Of a stretch of 43,399 nucleotides of DNA, positions 17,440-25,912 are shown in pieces (within the stretch, counting starts at the first letter, position 1; each line of letters begins with the position of its first letter). The notes beneath the pieces were generated by a model that was given only the letters and a program-made list of their open reading frames with translations, was not told the origin of the DNA and made no database searches. The position numbers and the translations under genes were made by a program. The stretch lies in NCBI GenBank assembly GCA_944358545.1, contig CALVRJ010000008.1, positions 1-43,399 on the forward strand, written 5' to 3'. Source of the DNA: an uncultured Bacilli bacterium (GTDB lineage Bacteria > Bacillota_I > Bacilli_A > RF39 > UBA660).

Positions 17440-19035
17440 ATGATTAGAATAAGACAAATTAAAATAAACATCGATGAAAACTCTAAAAAATACCTCTTAC
17501 ACAAAGTAGCCGAAAAGCTTCGAATAAATCAAGATAAAATTCAAAAACTAAAAATTAACAAAGTATCCTTAGATGCTAGAAAAGAAATCGAATATGTCTA
17601 TGAAGTCGATGTTGAAGTTCCAAATGAAAATAAATACTTAAAAGATAAAGATATCATTAAAACACCCGATGAAACATATCACTTTCCAGCTAAAGGAAAA
17701 GAAAAACTAAACCACAGACCAGTTATTATTGGCTCTGGCCCAGCTGGCCTCTTTGCCGCCTACATTCTTGCCGAAAATGGTTATAAACCTTTAATTATCG
17801 AACGTGGGGAAAAAATTGAAGACCGTCTTAAAACTGTGGAAAAATTTTGGCGAGAAGGAAAACTAAACCCTAATTCCAACGTTCAATTTGGCGAAGGTGG
17901 TGCCGGAACATTCTCTGACGGAAAATTAAACACCCAAAACAAAGACAAACTATTCAGAAACAAAAAAGTCTTAGAAATATTTGCCAAACATGGCGCTCCA
18001 CAAAGTATCTTATACCTTAAAAATCCTCATATTGGAACAGACCTTTTAACCAAAGTAATTAAAAATATTCGCGAAGAAATTATCAAAATGGGTGGAGAAT
18101 TTAAATATAATACTCTATTTACAAACTTTGAAACAACAGATAATAAAACTAATAAAGAAGAAAAAAATAGTAAACTAACATCTATCGAAATAAATCATAG
18201 CCAAAAAATACCATGTGAAGTTCTCATTCTAGCAACCGGTCATAGTAGCCGTGACACCTTTAAAATGCTTTATGAAAACCAAATAAACATGATTCCCAAA
18301 CCATTCGCCGTCGGTTTAAGACTCCAGCACCCACAAACCTTAATCAACTTAAACCAATATAAAACCTTAAGGCCAGACCTTCCACCAGCAAGCTATAAAT
18401 TAACCTATCAAACTAAATCAAAAAGAGGAGTCTACTCATTCTGCATGTGTCCAGGTGGCTATGTCGTCAACTCCTCATCAGAAGAAGGCTACCTTGCCAT
18501 TAATGGTATGAGCAATCATAAAAGAGATACCACCAATGCTAATTCCGCCATCATCGTTACTATAACGGAAGACGATTTTGGCCATCACCCTTTAGACGGC
18601 ATTAAATTTCAAAGAAAACTTGAAAAACTTGCCTATCAAAAAGGCGAAGGAAACATTCCTACTCAGCTTTATAAAGATTATAAACAAAATAAAATTTCCG
18701 AAAACTTTGGCAGCATCAAACCAGTTTTCAAAGGAAACTATAAATTTGCCAACTTAAACGATATTCTACCAGAGTACATAAATAACTCACTTAAAGAAGC
18801 CATCGACAACTTTGACACCAAAATAAAAGGCTTTGCCGGAGGTGATACAATCCTAGCTGGAGTAGAAACCAGAACATCATCACCAGTTAGAATCTTAAGA
18901 GACGAAAACTTCGTTTCAAACATCGAAGGAATCTATCCTTGTGGCGAAGGAGCTGGATACTCAGGCGGCATTATGACATCAGCCATTGATGGCCTAAAAG
19001 TCGCCGAAGCCATTGGTCAAAAATATAACAATTAG
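17440..19035 (+). CDS. FAD-dependent dehydrogenase, COG2509 family
   Basis: This 531-residue protein has a small N-terminal alpha/beta domain (1-85), then a Rossmann FAD motif GSGPAG (98-103) with downstream IIERG. The characteristic VQFGEGGAGTFSDGKLNT segment follows, then ATGHSSRDTF and FCMCPGGYVV. The C-terminal FAD contact region has FAGGDTILAGVETRTSSP and PCGEGAGYSGGIM. This matches the uncharacterised FAD-dependent dehydrogenases of COG2509, full length. The substrate is unknown. The ATG at 17440 follows GAAAGGAAG; the upstream TTG is not used. It is the fourth gene of the flavoprotein operon. Confidence 0.9.
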   Translation: MIRIRQIKINIDENSKKYLLHKVAEKLRINQDKIQKLKINKVSLDARKEIEYVYEVDVEVPNENKYLKDKDIIKTPDETYHFPAKGKEKLNHRPVIIGSGPAGLFAAYILAENGYKPLIIERGEKIEDRLKTVEKFWREGKLNPNSNVQFGEGGAGTFSDGKLNTQNKDKLFRNKKVLEIFAKHGAPQSILYLKNPHIGTDLLTKVIKNIREEIIKMGGEFKYNTLFTNFETTDNKTNKEEKNSKLTSIEINHSQKIPCEVLILATGHSSRDTFKMLYENQINMIPKPFAVGLRLQHPQTLINLNQYKTLRPDLPPASYKLTYQTKSKRGVYSFCMCPGGYVVNSSSEEGYLAINGMSNHKRDTTNANSAIIVTITEDDFGHHPLDGIKFQRKLEKLAYQKGEGNIPTQLYKDYKQNKISENFGSIKPVFKGNYKFANLNDILPEYINNSLKEAIDNFDTKIKGFAGGDTILAGVETRTSSPVRILRDENFVSNIEGIYPCGEGAGYSGGIMTSAIDGLKVAEAIGQKYNN

Positions 19036-19048
19036 GGGGAAAAGTAGT

Positions 19049-19942
19049 ATGATTAAAATTAAAGAAATATCATTATTAAACGAAAAACAAATAAACGGAG
19101 AAAACAAATTAGAAGTTTTAACAAAATATGGTCTCAGTTGCGAAGTAACCGACCTTGCAATTATCACTGGAAGCTTAAAACGTGATATGAAATATAACGT
19201 TGAAGTTCCATATCAAATAATTAAATTTAATAGTCAAAATACCGTCATTGATAAAGACGGCCAAATAAAAACCATACCTCAAAATGACGTTTCTAACGCC
19301 ACCATCAGACCAGTTTTAACTATCGAAGAAAAAATACCTTACTATTTAAATGAAAATATACCGGAAACAATTTATGGAAGCATGCCTCAAACAGCTTGCT
19401 CATATAATCAAAATTCTAAAATTGAAACTCTCTATAATCAAAACCTTCTTCGCAAAACTGGCCAGAACTATTATCTACCATCACTAACCGATGAAACCTT
19501 TAAACTATATCCAGAATATGAATTTGCAAATCAAAAATACATTAGAATATTATCATATCAAAAAAACAACTTATCAAACGGTAAAATCTATAACATAAAT
19601 AAGCCAATTTGGCTTAAAGTCGAACCGGTAATTTGGCTTTACGACCAAAAAACAAATACACTTATTTCTAAATATGGATTACTAGCCGGATTAAAAAATT
19701 ATAATGAAGATGAAATAGACAAATTATTAAATCACTTTCTAATCGAACTTCCAAGCCAAGCAAAATTAAATCCCTTAAATCTTGAAAAAATAATTAAAGA
19801 TTTAAACAATCAAAATTTGGAAAACCTTACCCTTGAAGAGTTAAAAGAACTAAAAAAGCAATTACAAATTTTAAAAACATTAACTAACCTTGAAGAAAAA
19901 ATAGCTGATGAATGCATTAAACAAAAAAAATTACTTCTCTAA
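19049..19942 (+). CDS. Unnamed protein with DUF6273-like segments
   Basis: This 297-residue protein has no signal peptide or membrane segment. The N-terminal half contains LEVLTKYGLSCEVTDLAI and ends in a RPVLTI strand; the middle has YIRILSY and a WLKVEPVIWLYDQKTNTLIS segment. The C-terminal 60 residues form a Leu/Lys-rich helix pair. The W-x-V-EPV-x-WL and RPV patterns resemble proteins common in uncultured Bacillota and are reminiscent of the C-terminal module of the surface protein at 40918-43399. Function unknown. The ATG at 19049 follows AGGGGGA. It is the last gene of the operon, and a hairpin terminator follows. Confidence 0.6.
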   Translation: MIKIKEISLLNEKQINGENKLEVLTKYGLSCEVTDLAIITGSLKRDMKYNVEVPYQIIKFNSQNTVIDKDGQIKTIPQNDVSNATIRPVLTIEEKIPYYLNENIPETIYGSMPQTACSYNQNSKIETLYNQNLLRKTGQNYYLPSLTDETFKLYPEYEFANQKYIRILSYQKNNLSNGKIYNINKPIWLKVEPVIWLYDQKTNTLISKYGLLAGLKNYNEDEIDKLLNHFLIELPSQAKLNPLNLEKIIKDLNNQNLENLTLEELKELKKQLQILKTLTNLEEKIADECIKQKKLLL

Positions 19943-19959
19943 AGAAAGTAATTTTTTTT
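19928..19959. terminator. Operon terminator, possibly bidirectional
   Basis: AAATTACTT (19928-19936) pairs with AAGTAATTT (19946-19954) and is followed by T's. The A-run on the other side makes it usable for the converging VanZ-RDD gene. Confidence 0.65.
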
Positions 19960-21034
19960 AGCCCTTTATTGTACTCACATATGAAACCTTAAATAAATCG
20001 TCGTAAAAAATCCACCTTCTTCTTATAATTGTTAAAATATTTTTCAAATAAAAACCTAAAATAATTAAAATACCTAAACCATCTATAATTAAAATAAACA
20101 AACTACTTAAATTTAAAAAATCATTTAAGAAAATTATTAATGACATAAATAAAATAGGTATAACATAATAATAAATAACTAAAAATATACTTCTCAAAAC
20201 CAAATTAATAACCTTGTAACTTTCAAATTGTAACTTTACGTTAATAATTGTTCCGCCTATACTCCTTCCATCAAACATCAAAGGAATAATTATATAATAA
20301 ATTATAAAAGGTATAATTACAGACTTATAAAAGAAATTAAACAACATAAACCAAATTAAAAATAAAAATAAATCTAAAAAAAACAAAGTAAGACGGCGAA
20401 AACCAGAAACTTCCATTCCCTCTCTTAAAGCTTTTTCATCTATCTCCTCTCGGCTCGGCAATCTATTCAAAAAAACTCCTGCCAAAAAATACCCAATCAT
20501 CCCGCCTAAAGTATTTGTTATTAAATCATCGACATCAAATAATCTGTAAGAATATGGATATATAAAATATAATCCAGTTAACTGGGTTAATTCAAAAAAC
20601 AAACTTAAAATAAAACTCAAAAATAAAGTTTTTCTAAAACTACATTTAAAATAATACCTTAAATATATTCCAAATGGAATTGTCATTATCACATTAAACA
20701 AAACCGTATAAAATGAAGCGTTAGTCAAAACTTTTAAATAAGAACTAGGATTCATAATATCAAACGAACTATCCTTTAAAAAATCACCAATAAATGCCAA
20801 AGGACAAAGGTTAATTCCTGCCGAATGCGTTACGTCATCTCTCTTTGGAAGTGGTAAAATAACTAAAAAATAAATACAAATCATATATAAAATAAACGAA
20901 TATATAATTAAACCCCTCAGCCTACTAATCGAACCATACTTATGATATTGATTCAAAATAAAAGGAAAAGTAAAAATCAAAGCCAAAATAGGAAACACTA
21001 AAATTCCCATTTTAAGTGCATATAAATAACTCAT
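19958..21034 (-). CDS. VanZ-like and RDD-domain membrane protein
   Basis: This 358-residue multi-pass protein joins a VanZ-like N-terminal half (about 35-195, with the signature FFELTQLTG...LFDVDDLITNTLGG) to an RDD-type C-terminal half (about 208-350, with FRRLTLFFLDLFLF and DGRSIGGTIINVKL). VanZ homologues affect sensitivity to teicoplanin and other cell-wall-targeting compounds; RDD proteins are poorly defined and some are ion transporters. The fusion is known in Bacillota. The RBS (TAGGAGTGA) precedes the ATG. It is transcribed divergently from dedA-glmS. Confidence 0.85.
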   Translation of the reverse strand: MSYLYALKMGILVFPILALIFTFPFILNQYHKYGSISRLRGLIIYSFILYMICIYFLVILPLPKRDDVTHSAGINLCPLAFIGDFLKDSSFDIMNPSSYLKVLTNASFYTVLFNVIMTIPFGIYLRYYFKCSFRKTLFLSFILSLFFELTQLTGLYFIYPYSYRLFDVDDLITNTLGGMIGYFLAGVFLNRLPSREEIDEKALREGMEVSGFRRLTLFFLDLFLFLIWFMLFNFFYKSVIIPFIIYYIIIPLMFDGRSIGGTIINVKLQFESYKVINLVLRSIFLVIYYYVIPILFMSLIIFLNDFLNLSSLFILIIDGLGILIILGFYLKNILTIIRRRWIFYDDLFKVSYVSTIKG

Positions 21035-21126
21035 AAAATCTCACTCCTAAAACCATTGTATAAATTAATTTTAAAAATGTCGTTTTATTTTCCTAACACT
21101 ATCTTACAATTATGTCATCTAAACAT

Positions 21127-21155
21127 TTTACACATATTAAAATCTATGTTATACT
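21127..21155 (+). promoter_or_regulatory. Sigma-A promoter of dedA-glmS
   Basis: TTTACA (21127-21132), 17 bp, TATACT (21150-21155), with TGT before the -10. This is the best-formed promoter in the window; AAGGAG (21166-21171) follows. Confidence 0.75.
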
Positions 21156-21178
21156 GAAAAAAAGCAAGGAGTGAGTAC

Positions 21179-21802
21179 ATGCAAGACTTTATTATTGAAA
21201 TGATGAATAACTTTGGTTATTTTGGAGTATTCTTTTTAATCGCCTTAGAAAACGTCTTTCCACCAATACCATCCGAAGTTATTTTACTATTTGGTGGTTT
21301 TATGACAACCTATACCAAACTAAACATTATAGGTGTTATTATTGCGGCCACTCTCGGTTCTCTTTTAGGTGCCTTAGTCCTATACTATATTGGTAAAATT
21401 CTAAACAAAGAAAGACTAAAAAAAATAGTTTCTGGAAAAATAGGCAAAATATTAAGATTAAAAGAAGAAGACATCGAAAAAGCCGACTCATGGTTTGACA
21501 CCAAAGGACAAAAAACCGTTTTCTTTTGTCGCTTTATTCCAATTGTCAGAAGTCTTATTTCAATCCCAGCTGGTATGAGCGAAATGAAAATGCGCAAATT
21601 TTTAATTTATACCATCTTAGGATCACTTATTTGGAATTCCGTCTTAACCATTGCCGGTAGTATCGCCAGCAAAAATTGGGAATCATTACTAGGAATATTC
21701 GATAAATATTCTCATTTAGTTCTAATCCTGCTTGTAATCATCTTCATTGTATTTATAGTCGTTTTCTACAAGAAAAAAACACATAGACAGGGGGAAAAAT
21801 AA
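21179..21802 (+). CDS. DedA-family membrane protein
   Basis: This 207-residue DedA/VTT protein has the motif ENVFPPIPSEVILLFGGF near residues 24-41 and FCRFIPIVRSLISIPAGMSE near 110-130, with hydrophobic segments throughout. PPIPSE marks the branch near B. subtilis YngC/YbfM rather than the LPGD branch of the other DedA protein at 11581, so the two are unlikely to be simple duplicates. DedA proteins help recycle lipid carriers. It lies 2 nt upstream of glmS, so wall precursor synthesis (UDP-GlcNAc) and lipid carrier handling would be co-expressed. Confidence 0.9.
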   Translation: MQDFIIEMMNNFGYFGVFFLIALENVFPPIPSEVILLFGGFMTTYTKLNIIGVIIAATLGSLLGALVLYYIGKILNKERLKKIVSGKIGKILRLKEEDIEKADSWFDTKGQKTVFFCRFIPIVRSLISIPAGMSEMKMRKFLIYTILGSLIWNSVLTIAGSIASKNWESLLGIFDKYSHLVLILLVIIFIVFIVVFYKKKTHRQGEK

Positions 21803-21804
21803 TT

Positions 21805-23577
21805 ATGTGTGGAATTGTTGGATACATCGGTAAAAAAAACGTCAAAGACGTATTGTTAACGGGACTCAAAGCTTTAGAATACCGCGGTTACGACTCAGCT
21901 GGTATTGCCTTAAGAAACGATGATGAAATTCAAATCATCAAAAATACAGGTCGTATTAAAAAACTCGAACAAAAAATAAATCAAACTAAACTCATTAAAG
22001 CAACTAGTGGAATCGCTCACACTAGATGGGCAACTCACGGCGAAGCTAATATAACAAATGCCCATCCTCATCAAGTAGGCAAAATCACTTTAGTTCACAA
22101 TGGCATAATCGAAAACATGGAAGAACTAAAAACTAAACTTTTAAACAAAGGATATGAATTTAAAACTGAAACCGATACCGAAGTAGTTGCTGCCCTAATC
22201 GATAGTTACTTAGATAATGATATAATCGATGCCCTATATAAAGCAGTAGACGACATAGTCGGTAGTTATGCCCTAGGTATTATTAGTGAAGATGATAAAG
22301 AACACTTATATGCCTTAAGAAAAGACTCACCACTTCTCTTAGGAATTGGCCAAGAAGAAAACTTCTTTGCTTCTGATTTAACAGCCTTAACAGATTATAC
22401 AAACAAATTCATTTTCCTTGAAGAAGGTGAAATAGCTAAATTAAGCCAAAATAAGATTGAATTAATCGGTGCGAATCATACTCAAATCGCTCCAGAAATC
22501 AAAGAAATCAATATTGAAGAAAGCGAAAAAGGCAAACAAGGATATGAACACTTTATGCTTAAAGAAATCATGGAAGAACCAGTAGTTTTAGAAAAAACAA
22601 TCAAACCGTATTTAAATAATCTAGACCTCCTTCCAGATTTAAGTACCTATAAACAAATTCACATTGTTGCATGCGGCTCTGCCATGTATGCTGGTCTAAT
22701 CGGAAAATATCTAATCGAAAAATATGCCGGCATTCCTTGTACTGCTGAAGTAGCTAGTGAATACCGTTATAAAAATAATATATATGACCGTAAAACATTA
22801 GTTATCCTTGTTTCTCAGTCAGGCGAAACAGCTGATACCATTGCCGCTATGCGCGAAGCTAAAAAGCAAGGTATAACAACCATGGCTATCGTCAATGTTA
22901 AAACGTCGACTATTGCCAGAGAAGTAGACATTCCATTATTTATCGAAGCCGGACCAGAAATAGCTGTTGCCACTACCAAAGCCTATCTTCTTCAAGTAGC
23001 ACTATTCTCTTTAATCGCCTTTAAATTAGCTAAAAACAACCTTGAAAACCCGGATAAAATACTTAAAGACTTTGAAAAAATACCAAGAATCGTCAAAGAA
23101 ATATTAGACAAAAGAGAAAACTATAAAGAAATCGCAAACCAAATATATCAAAATGAAAACGCCTTCTTTATTGGAAGACAAATGGACTTTGCTATATGTG
23201 AAGAAGGAAGCTTAAAATTAAAAGAAGTTTCCTACATTCACTGTGAAGCTAAAGAAGCTGGTGAACTAAAACACGGAACAATATCGCTGATTAACAAAGG
23301 TATGCCAGTATTTGGCATCATTACCGATGAAAACCTTAGAGATAAAACACTTGCTAACATCAAAGAAGTTGAATCAAGAGGCGCTAAAACGTTTATAATT
23401 ACAACGGATAAGTTAAAAACAAGTGATAAAGATATCACTGTTCCAAACACATCCGCATTCACTGTTGTCTTAGAAATTGTTCCAATCTTACAGTTAATTG
23501 CTTATGAAACAGCTAAATTAAGAGGCTGTGATATTGATAAACCAAAAAATCTCGCTAAATCTGTAACCGTAGAATAA
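21805..23577 (+). CDS. glmS: Glutamine-fructose-6-phosphate aminotransferase (isomerising)
   Basis: GlmS converts fructose-6-phosphate and glutamine to glucosamine-6-phosphate, the first step to UDP-GlcNAc for peptidoglycan. At 590 residues it is full length. The class II glutaminase domain begins MCGIVGYIG with nucleophile Cys2 and contains ALEYRGYDSAG and HTRWATHGE. Two SIS sugar-isomerase domains follow (about 270-400 and 440-580), and the protein ends in the usual KPKNLAKSVTVE. Its RBS (GGGGGA) lies inside the end of dedA, 2 nt away. I see no glmS ribozyme in the short upstream region; the dedA coding sequence fills it. Confidence 0.97.
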   Translation: MCGIVGYIGKKNVKDVLLTGLKALEYRGYDSAGIALRNDDEIQIIKNTGRIKKLEQKINQTKLIKATSGIAHTRWATHGEANITNAHPHQVGKITLVHNGIIENMEELKTKLLNKGYEFKTETDTEVVAALIDSYLDNDIIDALYKAVDDIVGSYALGIISEDDKEHLYALRKDSPLLLGIGQEENFFASDLTALTDYTNKFIFLEEGEIAKLSQNKIELIGANHTQIAPEIKEINIEESEKGKQGYEHFMLKEIMEEPVVLEKTIKPYLNNLDLLPDLSTYKQIHIVACGSAMYAGLIGKYLIEKYAGIPCTAEVASEYRYKNNIYDRKTLVILVSQSGETADTIAAMREAKKQGITTMAIVNVKTSTIAREVDIPLFIEAGPEIAVATTKAYLLQVALFSLIAFKLAKNNLENPDKILKDFEKIPRIVKEILDKRENYKEIANQIYQNENAFFIGRQMDFAICEEGSLKLKEVSYIHCEAKEAGELKHGTISLINKGMPVFGIITDENLRDKTLANIKEVESRGAKTFIITTDKLKTSDKDITVPNTSAFTVVLEIVPILQLIAYETAKLRGCDIDKPKNLAKSVTVE

Positions 23578-23614
23578 AAAAACAATTAGCTTTTCAAAAA
23601 GTTAATTGTTTTTT
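23577..23614. terminator. Bidirectional terminator after glmS
   Basis: AAAAAACAATTA (23577-23588) is perfectly complementary to TAATTGTTTTTT (23603-23614), with T-runs on both strands. It serves glmS and the converging hydrolase gene. Confidence 0.8.
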
Positions 23615-24326
23615 CTATAACCTCTAAATTACTGTTATCATTAAAACAATGACTACCACCTTTAATAATTTCCACATCTACACTAGGAACCATCTTTTCT
23701 AAAATCAAAGAGGTCTTATAGCTTTCAACCTTATCGTTATCTCCGTGAAAAATCTTAATATCGCATTTCTTTTCTTTTAAAACTTTTACTGGATCATATC
23801 TATTTATATCATTTATTAAATTCATATTAAATTTTGGACCAGTTATTCCAAACATTGCATACCCATCTTTTTTTATTTTAGCAATTGCCTTTTCGCCTAA
23901 AAATTCACTGACAAACCAAGTCTGTGGATTATTAATCTCTTTTTTATAACCAAAAGCTGGAGACCATAAAACTATTTTTTCACAGACACCCGGATATAAA
24001 GTAGCTACCGCACATCCATAACTAGCCCCAAGTAAATAAAGCTTCTTATAATCACAAACTTTTAATATTTCCTCTAAAACTTCAAGCGTTCCTTCCAAAG
24101 TCAAGTCTAAACTACTCCCAGATGATTCCCCATGACCAATTAAATCAAATCTAAGACTATCAAACCCTTCGTCAAATAATCTTGAAGCTAAAATATCAAA
24201 ATTACCATAACCTGTTTTATCCATTCCAAGTCCATGAATCATAACTATAAGCTTATCAGTATTACCATAAGTATAAATATATGCATACTTATTACCCTTA
24301 AAATTAATAAAATCGTGTTTAATCAT
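23586..24326 (-). CDS. Alpha/beta hydrolase
   Basis: This 246-residue protein has the alpha/beta hydrolase fold: oxyanion segment HGLGMD, the GHGES turn, nucleophile elbow GASYG (Ser102), an acid in FHGDNDKVE (Asp196 or Asp198) and His226 in GGSHCF. It probably hydrolyses a small ester or acts as a serine lipase/esterase; the substrate is unknown. It has no signal peptide. It is preceded by a roughly 280-nt structured leader ending in an intrinsic terminator 17-20 nt before the RBS, so expression may be controlled by RNA-mediated termination. The RBS (AAAGGAGT) is good. Confidence 0.88.
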   Translation of the reverse strand: MIKHDFINFKGNKYAYIYTYGNTDKLIVMIHGLGMDKTGYGNFDILASRLFDEGFDSLRFDLIGHGESSGSSLDLTLEGTLEVLEEILKVCDYKKLYLLGASYGCAVATLYPGVCEKIVLWSPAFGYKKEINNPQTWFVSEFLGEKAIAKIKKDGYAMFGITGPKFNMNLINDINRYDPVKVLKEKKCDIKIFHGDNDKVESYKTSLILEKMVPSVDVEIIKGGSHCFNDNSNLEVIEKTINFLKS

Positions 24327-24356
24327 TATAATACTCCTTTCAAAAAATAATCATGC

Positions 24357-24637
24357 AAAAAGACAACGATGACAAGTCGCTGCCCAGTTTCATGAATCAA
24401 CTTATATTTTAGTCAGCATATAAGTTGCTTATTGATGAAGTATCTCTCTTCATATAGCTATATCCTTAATAGAAAATAAGACCGATAAGGCATTCATTTT
24501 TAGCAACAAAAGATATTTAATTATCTTTTAAAAACTAAAAACAATAAATATTATTTTTAAATAATTAAGTATATAAATATCTTAATAAATAAAAGCAATA
24601 AATAAAGTTTTTAATTAGTTACTACTCTCTATTAAGT
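24357..24637 (-). ncRNA. Candidate structured leader RNA or riboswitch
   Basis: Read on the minus strand, this gene-free stretch can form successive hairpins: AAAAGATA/TATCTTTT (24508-24529), CCTTA/TAAGG (24464-24490), ATGAAG/CTTCAT (24435-24453), a perfect 10-bp CAACTTATAT/ATATAAGTTG (24398-24427), and finally an 8-pair stem (24362-24384, two G-U) followed by TTTTT, an intrinsic terminator. A good promoter lies just upstream and an RBS and ORF just downstream. I could not match it to T-box, TPP, FMN, SAM, cobalamin, purine, lysine or cyclic-di-GMP consensus features. It could instead be a stand-alone small RNA. Confidence 0.55.
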
Positions 24638-24643
24638 ACTTTA

Positions 24644-24672
24644 ACTATAGCACATAATATTCTAAAAAACAA
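24644..24672 (-). promoter_or_regulatory. Promoter of the structured leader
   Basis: On the minus strand: TTGTTT (24667-24672), 17 bp, TATAGT (24644-24649) with TGC immediately before it. Transcription would start near 24637, giving a roughly 310-nt leader before the hydrolase start. Confidence 0.55.
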
Positions 24673-24708
24673 GAATAAAATCTAAAAAAGTAAACATTTG
24701 ACAATTTT

Positions 24709-25506
24709 TTACTCAGTAGTAGTCGTATCACTTGTATCATTAGCCGTATTAGTTCCTTCATTCGTCGTATCTAAAGTATCATCACTTGGACTTTCTTCAG
24801 GTCCTTGAACTTCTTCCTTAGCTTTAGCTATAATCAACGTTACAGTCTCTGTATTTTCAATCTTTTTTCCACCTCTAACACTTTGACCTAAAACCGTATT
24901 TTCATCCTCATTTGATTCCTCATATTCAAGTTTATATTTAACACCTTCCTTATTAAATTCAGCTAAAGCATCTTCCAAACTCATTCCTTTAACATTAGGA
25001 ACCGTAACTCTACTATCTAAAACACCAACAGTTAATTTAATAACCTCGTTTTCAGCAGCTTTAGAACCACCACTTTGTTTTAACACAATTCCAACATCTT
25101 CCTTATCCTCTACAATTTTTTGAGTCTGTGAACAATTTAATTTTGCCTCGCGTAAAGTTTGACAAGCATCATCATAACTTTCACCTATAACATTCGGAAT
25201 ATCTATATTTTCAGTCTCATATATATGATAAACAAGTATGCCACATGCCCCTATCAAAACAATACAAAGTAAAATAAAGAAAAACATCATAAATTTTTGA
25301 AAAAAACTCATTTTTCTCTCGGGTTTACCCTCTTTATATTTAACTTTTGTCTTATCTCTTCCACCTTTTCTTTTAACCTTTGTTTTAGTCTTTACCTTAG
25401 TGTTTGTAACATTATCATCATAATCATTCTCAAAACTAAAACCACATCTTTTACAAAATAAAGCATCATCTTCATTTAAAGTATTACATCTCGGACAATA
25501 TTTCAT
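24709..25506 (-). CDS. Zinc-ribbon membrane protein with two PASTA domains
   Basis: This 265-residue protein has an N-terminal zinc ribbon (CPRC at 4-7, CKRC at 18-21), a Lys/Thr-rich linker, one membrane segment (about 70-95) and two extracytoplasmic PASTA domains (about 101-163 and 165-230, each starting IPNVIG/VPNVKG). The tail is acidic and Thr-rich (230-265). PASTA domains bind peptidoglycan stems in Ser/Thr kinases and penicillin-binding proteins, but no kinase domain is present, so this may be a wall-sensing or scaffold protein. The ATG at 25506 follows GAAAGGG. It is divergent from tRNA-Trp. Confidence 0.85.
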   Translation of the reverse strand: MKYCPRCNTLNEDDALFCKRCGFSFENDYDDNVTNTKVKTKTKVKRKGGRDKTKVKYKEGKPERKMSFFQKFMMFFFILLCIVLIGACGILVYHIYETENIDIPNVIGESYDDACQTLREAKLNCSQTQKIVEDKEDVGIVLKQSGGSKAAENEVIKLTVGVLDSRVTVPNVKGMSLEDALAEFNKEGVKYKLEYEESNEDENTVLGQSVRGGKKIENTETVTLIIAKAKEEVQGPEESPSDDTLDTTNEGTNTANDTSDTTTTE

Positions 25507-25571
25507 TATAATCACCCTTTCACTTTTTTATATTATACCTATTTATAAATAAATTATCAAATTGAAACCTA

Positions 25572-25600
25572 TTGAATAGTAAAATAAATTATGGTATAAT
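25572..25600 (+). promoter_or_regulatory. Promoter of tRNA-Trp
   Basis: TTGAAT (25572-25577), 17 bp, TATAAT (25595-25600), with transcription expected to start about 10 nt before the tRNA. Confidence 0.75.
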
Positions 25601-25617
25601 TTATCTGTAGCAATTTT

Positions 25618-25693
25618 AGGGGTGTAGTTCAGTTGGTAGAACGTCGGTCTCCAAAACCGAATGTCGTGAGTTCAAGTCTTGCCACCCCTGCCA
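25618..25693 (+). tRNA. trnW: tRNA-Trp (CCA anticodon)
   Basis: A full cloverleaf: acceptor AGGGGTG (25618-25624) with CACCCCT (25683-25689), discriminator G and encoded CCA (25691-25693). The anticodon stem TCGGT/ACCGA encloses loop CTCCAAA with anticodon CCA at 25651-25653, and the T-loop is TTCAAGT. A CCA anticodon reads UGG, in line with TGA being a stop in this genome. Confidence 0.95.
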
Positions 25694-25704
25694 TTTTTGT
25701 ATTT

Positions 25705-25726
25705 AAAGATTTTAAATCTTTTTTAA
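25705..25726 (+). terminator. Weak terminator after tRNA-Trp
   Basis: AAAGA (25705-25709) pairs with TCTTT (25717-25721), followed by T's. The stretch to 25878 has only a 28-codon ATG frame (25752) without an RBS, probably not a gene. Confidence 0.4.
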
Positions 25727-25878
25727 TAATAATTATTAGAAGCACTAATAATGAATAAAATAGATGCAAAAAGATTATTTACAAGTAATGACATTAATTG
25801 TATTAAGATTGATACAAAAAATAAAACAAACATATAAATTCATTTAATAATATAATCTTGCTAAAACATCAAAAATAA

Positions 25879-25911
25879 AAAGCCTAATCAAATTAGATTA
25901 AGCTTTTTTTT
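25879..25911 (-). terminator. Terminator after the SDR gene
   Basis: AAGCcTAATC pairs with GATTAaGCTT (one mismatch), with A- and T-runs on both sides. It lies just downstream of the SDR stop codon and could also act on plus-strand transcripts. Confidence 0.55.
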
Positions 25912-25912
25912 A

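Noticed and set aside
21740-21805. glmS ribozyme
   Set aside because: Only 2 nt separate dedA and glmS, and the sequence before is dedA coding DNA with no ribozyme-like core.
24357-24637. T-box leader upstream of the hydrolase
   Set aside because: No T-box sequence (UGGnACCGCG-like) or specifier-loop layout is visible, and the gene is not amino-acid related.
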